A stretch of 60,464 nt of DNA from Candidatus Saccharimonadota bacterium (GTDB lineage: Bacteria > Patescibacteriota > Saccharimonadia > Saccharimonadales > Saccharimonadaceae), in assembly GCA_017511925.1 (NCBI GenBank), contig JAFWHS010000004.1, forward strand, positions 1 through 60,464, in the 5' to 3' direction. Shown in pieces: positions 57,032-60,464 of the stretch. A program made the translations under genes and the position numbers. Position 1 is the stretch's first letter. Each line of letters starts with the position of its first letter. A model generated the notes under the pieces. The model was not told the origin of the DNA, did no database searches, and saw only the letters and a list, made by a program, of their open reading frames with translations.

Positions 57032-58747
57032 ATGCACACAATGAAGAAAAAAGAGAAATTTTTTGGGCTGCTTGGTATTAGCACAATCGGCATCTTATTA
57101 TCTATTGGTATATGCATTAACGGTTACGCCAACTCGGCGTTGGCTGCAACTCAAACCAAAACTACCACTACTAATGCCGCAATAAGAGTTAGATCCACCT
57201 GTTCTATGACTGCTACTATAGATTCTGGTAATGAGCATACAGCTACCATGATCAATGGACAATATAAAGAAGATATAGGACTAACCACTATACAAACCTT
57301 CTGTAATGATCCTAATGGCTATGCTATCTATGCTATAGGCTATACTGGTGGAGACGAAGGAGTAGCTGCAGGAACTAATACAGTACTACATAGTAATGCA
57401 CTAGGTAGTACCTACGATATCATTACTGGCACTAGTACTAATGGACTAGATAATGATGATACTTCTAACTGGTCTATGAAACTAACTGCTCTAGGTACTA
57501 CTGATACATATAGACCAGATATTCTAAATGGTTATAATAACTTCTCACTAGTACCACAGAACTATACTAAAGTAGCTTCTTATAATACTGCTACAGACCT
57601 AGATAATCCTGCCAGTACTAGACTCGGCTCAAACCTCACTACTACCTATGCTGCTTATATCTCCAATACTCAACCAGCTGGAACGTATGAGGGAGCGGTT
57701 AAATACATATTGGTACATCCGGGCAGCATAGACCACTATCCGTATCTAATGCAGGATGTAGACGAATGGGGTCCATCTATCGCGGTGGGGCAAGAGATTA
57801 CCGTAATTGATAGTAGGGATAATAGATCCTACACTGTAGGACGCATGTGCATGGGTAAGACTCTTAATGCTGGCGAAGGTAATGTTGGGGCTTGTTCCAT
57901 GGAAGACTCCGCGCTTTGGATGACGCAAAATTTAGATTTGTGTATTGGCTGCAGTGGCACGAACGCCCTGACTTCCGAGAATACCAATATAACAGAATAC
58001 CAAAAAAATGGAGTTAACTTTGCCGACTACACTATAGATGCCTTTGGGATTATTACTTGGGCGCCTACGGCTAGCACTATGACTGGCGACCCATCTACCC
58101 TTACCGATCAGTATACAAACCAAGGTTTTCAAATACTATCTAAAAATACATGGAATGATTATGGCCCGGCTATGGTGGAAAGTGGGGATACATATTTCGT
58201 TCAAGGAACTAGATATAATTCGATAGAGGCCTGTAAAAACGCTGGTCATACTGCTGCGGAATGTGCCCACTATCACGTTGGCAACTACTATAACTGGTCC
58301 GCAGCTGTAGCTATGAGTGATACTTCCAACTATACAACTAATTATACTATAATGCCAAACTCCATCTGCCCAAAAGGTTGGAGACTGCCAAATGGTCCTA
58401 CTAAAGATCAAGATAATAATTTAGTTCAATCTGATTTCTACAAACTATTATCTGCATACAATATCGTTAACGAGATAACCACGGGAACTTCAGAAACCGA
58501 AAATGTAGGCTGGAAGAATAGTAGTGGCTTTACCGATGTCGGCCTCTCTCCGTTTTATTTTGTTCGTCAAGGTTATGTATTGGGTGATCAGTTGCGCTAT
58601 TATACATCAAACGCCTATTACCACTCCTCTACGGTTGGTGGTGGAAGTAATGCTTACTTTTTAGACTATAATCAACCTTCTATACGTCTAGCAGCTAAGG
58701 ATAATCGCATAGGCGGAAGGGCCGTCCGTTGCGTCTCAGACTACTAA
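57032..58747 (+). CDS. secreted FISUMP-domain surface protein (paralogue 2)
   Basis: 571 aa. Signal peptide ([34 protein letters not shown]), a module of about 190 residues nearly identical to paralogue 1 ([26 protein letters not shown] ...), and a divergent FISUMP-type domain ([13 protein letters not shown] ... [13 protein letters not shown] ... [11 protein letters not shown] ... AVRCVSDY). Start taken at ATG 57032 (AGAGGG upstream); ATG 57041 is also possible. Preceded by leader RNA C, as paralogue 1 is by B. The 3' end overlaps the convergent FNT gene by 4 nt. Confidence 0.8.
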   Translation: MHTMKKKEKFFGLLGISTIGILLSIGICINGYANSALAATQTKTTTTNAAIRVRSTCSMTATIDSGNEHTATMINGQYKEDIGLTTIQTFCNDPNGYAIYAIGYTGGDEGVAAGTNTVLHSNALGSTYDIITGTSTNGLDNDDTSNWSMKLTALGTTDTYRPDILNGYNNFSLVPQNYTKVASYNTATDLDNPASTRLGSNLTTTYAAYISNTQPAGTYEGAVKYILVHPGSIDHYPYLMQDVDEWGPSIAVGQEITVIDSRDNRSYTVGRMCMGKTLNAGEGNVGACSMEDSALWMTQNLDLCIGCSGTNALTSENTNITEYQKNGVNFADYTIDAFGIITWAPTASTMTGDPSTLTDQYTNQGFQILSKNTWNDYGPAMVESGDTYFVQGTRYNSIEACKNAGHTAAECAHYHVGNYYNWSAAVAMSDTSNYTTNYTIMPNSICPKGWRLPNGPTKDQDNNLVQSDFYKLLSAYNIVNEITTGTSETENVGWKNSSGFTDVGLSPFYFVRQGYVLGDQLRYYTSNAYYHSSTVGGGSNAYFLDYNQPSIRLAAKDNRIGGRAVRCVSDY

Positions 58748-59616
58748 ATTTCAGCCTTATTTTCAATATCCTGCAACTCAAAACGATACTTTTGTTTAAC
58801 TTTTGGATACTTTTTATGATCCACTTCATCTAGAAACATACTATATGGTCGCACCCAAAGTTTACTATCGCCATACAGTGCTCTATAGAGTACTAACGAT
58901 TCGCCAGTTTCGCTGTGACAAACCACATCTTCTACAATATACGAATTACCCTTGAAATGCTTATATATACCATGTATCTTAATCTCGCCCTTACTCTGTT
59001 TAGCTTGAACAACTTTTTTACTCTCTGGTTTTGGGAATATAAAGCCAGTGCATAGCCACCAAGCCAAGAATGCCCCCGCGAAATTGCCAGCCGCACACAA
59101 AAAAACTGACCAATCAAATGTTATTGCCGCCCCCATTGTAATAACATTTGCAATAGAATGCTGAAAACCACAGAATATAAATAGCGGCACGCCGATCAAA
59201 ACACCCAGCACCGAACCTTTCCTATAAATCGCTACTGCAATATACATGATGATGCCACATAGTACAGATTTCAAAAAGAACTCGCCAGAGATGCTCCAAT
59301 TGGCCACTTTGGCTCCCGCTGCCGCAAAGACACTATCATCGATCATACCAAATACCACACCAATCATATAACCAAAGATCAAATTTACAGCCAAGATTAA
59401 AGCTAGGTCTGCAAGCTTTATGTTGTCTTCAAGCCAGAAGCCACATTTACCGGTAAAGAGATTTAGCCCCAAGACACAAACCCCCAAAAGCCCAAGAGAG
59501 AACAGGAATGGTCCAAATGGCTCCCCAATCTTAAGTAGTACAAAATCTCCCATCCCAATTAATAAACTAGCGCCAGCAGCTAATCTCGCCACCCGCGCGT
59601 ATCCTTTTAATTTCAT
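58744..59616 (-). CDS. formate/nitrite transporter-family protein fused to DUF1653
   Basis: 290 aa. Residues 1-205 have six TM helices with FNT signatures ([24 protein letters not shown] and [14 protein letters not shown], where the central histidine is expected). From about 215 a soluble DUF1653 domain follows: [53 protein letters not shown] proteins pass formate, nitrite or lactate through a pentamer; DUF1653 has no known function and is usually a separate protein. CGGAGG precedes the ATG; a minus TATAAT is upstream, divergent to tRNA-Val. Confidence 0.83.
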   Translation of the reverse strand: MKLKGYARVARLAAGASLLIGMGDFVLLKIGEPFGPFLFSLGLLGVCVLGLNLFTGKCGFWLEDNIKLADLALILAVNLIFGYMIGVVFGMIDDSVFAAAGAKVANWSISGEFFLKSVLCGIIMYIAVAIYRKGSVLGVLIGVPLFIFCGFQHSIANVITMGAAITFDWSVFLCAAGNFAGAFLAWWLCTGFIFPKPESKKVVQAKQSKGEIKIHGIYKHFKGNSYIVEDVVCHSETGESLVLYRALYGDSKLWVRPYSMFLDEVDHKKYPKVKQKYRFELQDIENKAEI

Positions 59617-59676
59617 TTTTACCTCCGTTTGATTTATTATACCATTTTTTCTTAAGATGTGGTATAATAAAAGAAC

Positions 59677-59753
59677 GGGTGATTAGCTCAGTTGGCTAGA
59701 GCGTCTCGTTTACACCGAGAAGGTCGGGGGTTCGAGCCCCTCATCACCCACCA
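59677..59753 (+). tRNA. tRNA-Val (UAC)
   Basis: Acceptor GGGTGAT pairs with ATCACCC, anticodon loop TTTACAC (UAC), T-loop TTCGAGC, discriminator A, CCA at 59751-59753. TATAAT preceded by TGG lies at 59663-59668. Confidence 0.95.
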
Positions 59754-59917
59754 AACGGTTTATAAAAAAATTTTTATCTATTACTCAACCTGTAGATGTC
59801 TGTTAAATCCCTCGTCAAAATAGAGGGCTATTTTTGTGCCATTTTTGCGGCAAAAACATGCTAAAAGTTATAATCTACCTCTATAATTTCATCCGTTAAA
59901 TCCCTAAAAATTTGGTC
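59754..59917. other. intergenic region
   Basis: No gene seen. CCCTC/GAGGG followed by TATTTTT can end the tRNA-Val transcript, and TTTTTGC/GCAAAAA forms a second hairpin. GTTAAATCCCT occurs twice (59802-59812 and 59895-59905). Confidence 0.4.
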
Positions 59918-60464
59918 TTATTGACCAAGTACCCGTTGGCCGTCTTTGTCTATGACAATAACTGCTTCCTGGTTCAGTGGAAAAGCTTTCAGCCCGGCAT
60001 TTTCGATACGATGAATATAGTCTTTTGTTGCTTCAAGATGTTTTGGAACATCTGCATGGGGCACTAACTGATAGTCTACCAAACCTATGCCGTCAAATAT
60101 TGCATCTACGCCATAGATTTCCGACACACGTTCTGGCACAAGATGGTCATGCCCGTAAAACTTGATTGTTTTACAAATAGCCATCGTCCCAGCGCTAAAG
60201 CCACCATATACATATTTATCATTCGCAAGATCTTCTCGTAGAATCTCATCAAAACCGCTTAAACGGTAGGCTGTTGCAAGTAGAAATACGTTCCCACCGC
60301 TAGCATATATTAAATCTGGTTTATAGGCTTGAAGAAATTCTTTCAATTCATCTGGTTTTCCAAAATAGTTTCGGAGATTCAATTCCTCAACCTCGAACCC
60401 AAGCGAGGATAGCATTTCTAATTTTTCTTTTAAGTCATTTGCACGTTTTTCTTCTGGATAATAA
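59918..60464 (-). CDS. peptidase S51 (dipeptidase E-like), 5' end outside the window
   Basis: Partial: the frame stays open to the window edge (YYPEEKRANDLKEKLEM...), so the true start lies beyond 60464. IYASGGNVFLLATAYRLSG and YGGFSAGTMAICKTI (nucleophile Ser) are the S51 signatures, with the later LVDYQLVPHADVPKHLEATKDYI holding a conserved His. S51 enzymes cleave Asp-Xaa dipeptides or act on cyanophycin fragments. The C-terminal NQEAVIVIDKDGQRVLGQ is also typical. Confidence 0.85.
   Translation of the reverse strand, partial: YYPEEKRANDLKEKLEMLSSLGFEVEELNLRNYFGKPDELKEFLQAYKPDLIYASGGNVFLLATAYRLSGFDEILREDLANDKYVYGGFSAGTMAICKTIKFYGHDHLVPERVSEIYGVDAIFDGIGLVDYQLVPHADVPKHLEATKDYIHRIENAGLKAFPLNQEAVIVIDKDGQRVLGQ

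Overview
The window reads as a chromosomal segment of a Patescibacteria/CPR bacterium, most probably a Saccharibacteria (TM7)-like lineage. Pointers are the compact housekeeping genes, the type IV pseudopilin/PilD set, a VirB2/TrbC-like pilin beside rpoD, shortened replication proteins (HolA about 200 aa), zinc-less DnaG and NrdR, and ordinary use of TGA as a stop codon, which argues against the code-25 lineages. The lineage call is inference; no rRNA is present.

Layout. 1-4.5 kb: type IV pilus region (three pseudopilins, prepilin peptidase, one large adhesin-like pseudopilin with InlB-type repeats). 4.5-8.3 kb: Xer recombinase, Ndk and a polar amino-acid ABC importer. 8.3-26.8 kb: housekeeping genes (tRNA-Arg, SurA-like foldase, tRNA-Gly, argS, orn, mscL, dnaG, rpoD, lipid kinase, zeta-like kinase, polA, an NrdD-like small gene, mutM, holA, rpsT). 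26.9-31.3 kb: a 4.3-kb integrated element in the 3' end of tRNA-Asp, with a large serine recombinase. 31.3-43.5 kb: rpsU, adk, map, a heterodimeric ABC exporter, ftsA-ftsZ-nrdR, mscS, ileS. 43.6-49.6 kb: surface/secreted protein genes. 49.6-53.9 kb: rplU, parA-parB, rel/spoT. 54-60.4 kb: membrane proteins, a processive-type glycosyltransferase, a second FISUMP surface protein, an FNT-DUF1653 fusion and a partial peptidase S51. Five tRNAs are present (Arg-CCU, Gly-CCC, Asp-GUC, Thr-CGU, Val-UAC). No gene-free stretch exceeds about 300 bases.

Four observations stand out. (1) Four transcribed leaders (17.9, 30.2, 47.6 and 56.8 kb) share one RNA architecture despite different sequences. A long outer stem starts at the transcription start and encloses an inner hairpin whose loop carries a 12-nt segment complementary to 12 nt just after the outer stem, which makes a 12-bp pseudoknot. 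(2) Joining the ends of the integrated element at a shared CCGCCA recreates an open frame in which the integrase gene runs through attP for 54 further codons and overlaps the next gene. Integration therefore appears to swap the integrase C-terminus for 16 residues read from tRNA-Asp. (3) Three related palindromic elements occur, two of them in frame inside argS and polA and one carrying the divergent promoters of two genes. (4) Many genes have a -10 hexamer exactly 6 nt before ATG, which predicts leaderless mRNAs, while other genes use normal Shine-Dalgarno sites.

PolA, HolA and DnaG serve replication and repair, FtsA/FtsZ division, ParAB segregation and Rel the stringent response. NrdR with candidate tandem NrdR boxes upstream of the NrdD-like gene suggests control of nucleotide metabolism. 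The pseudopilins, the FISUMP paralogues and the DUF11 protein form the cell-surface repertoire expected of a host-attached, reduced bacterium.
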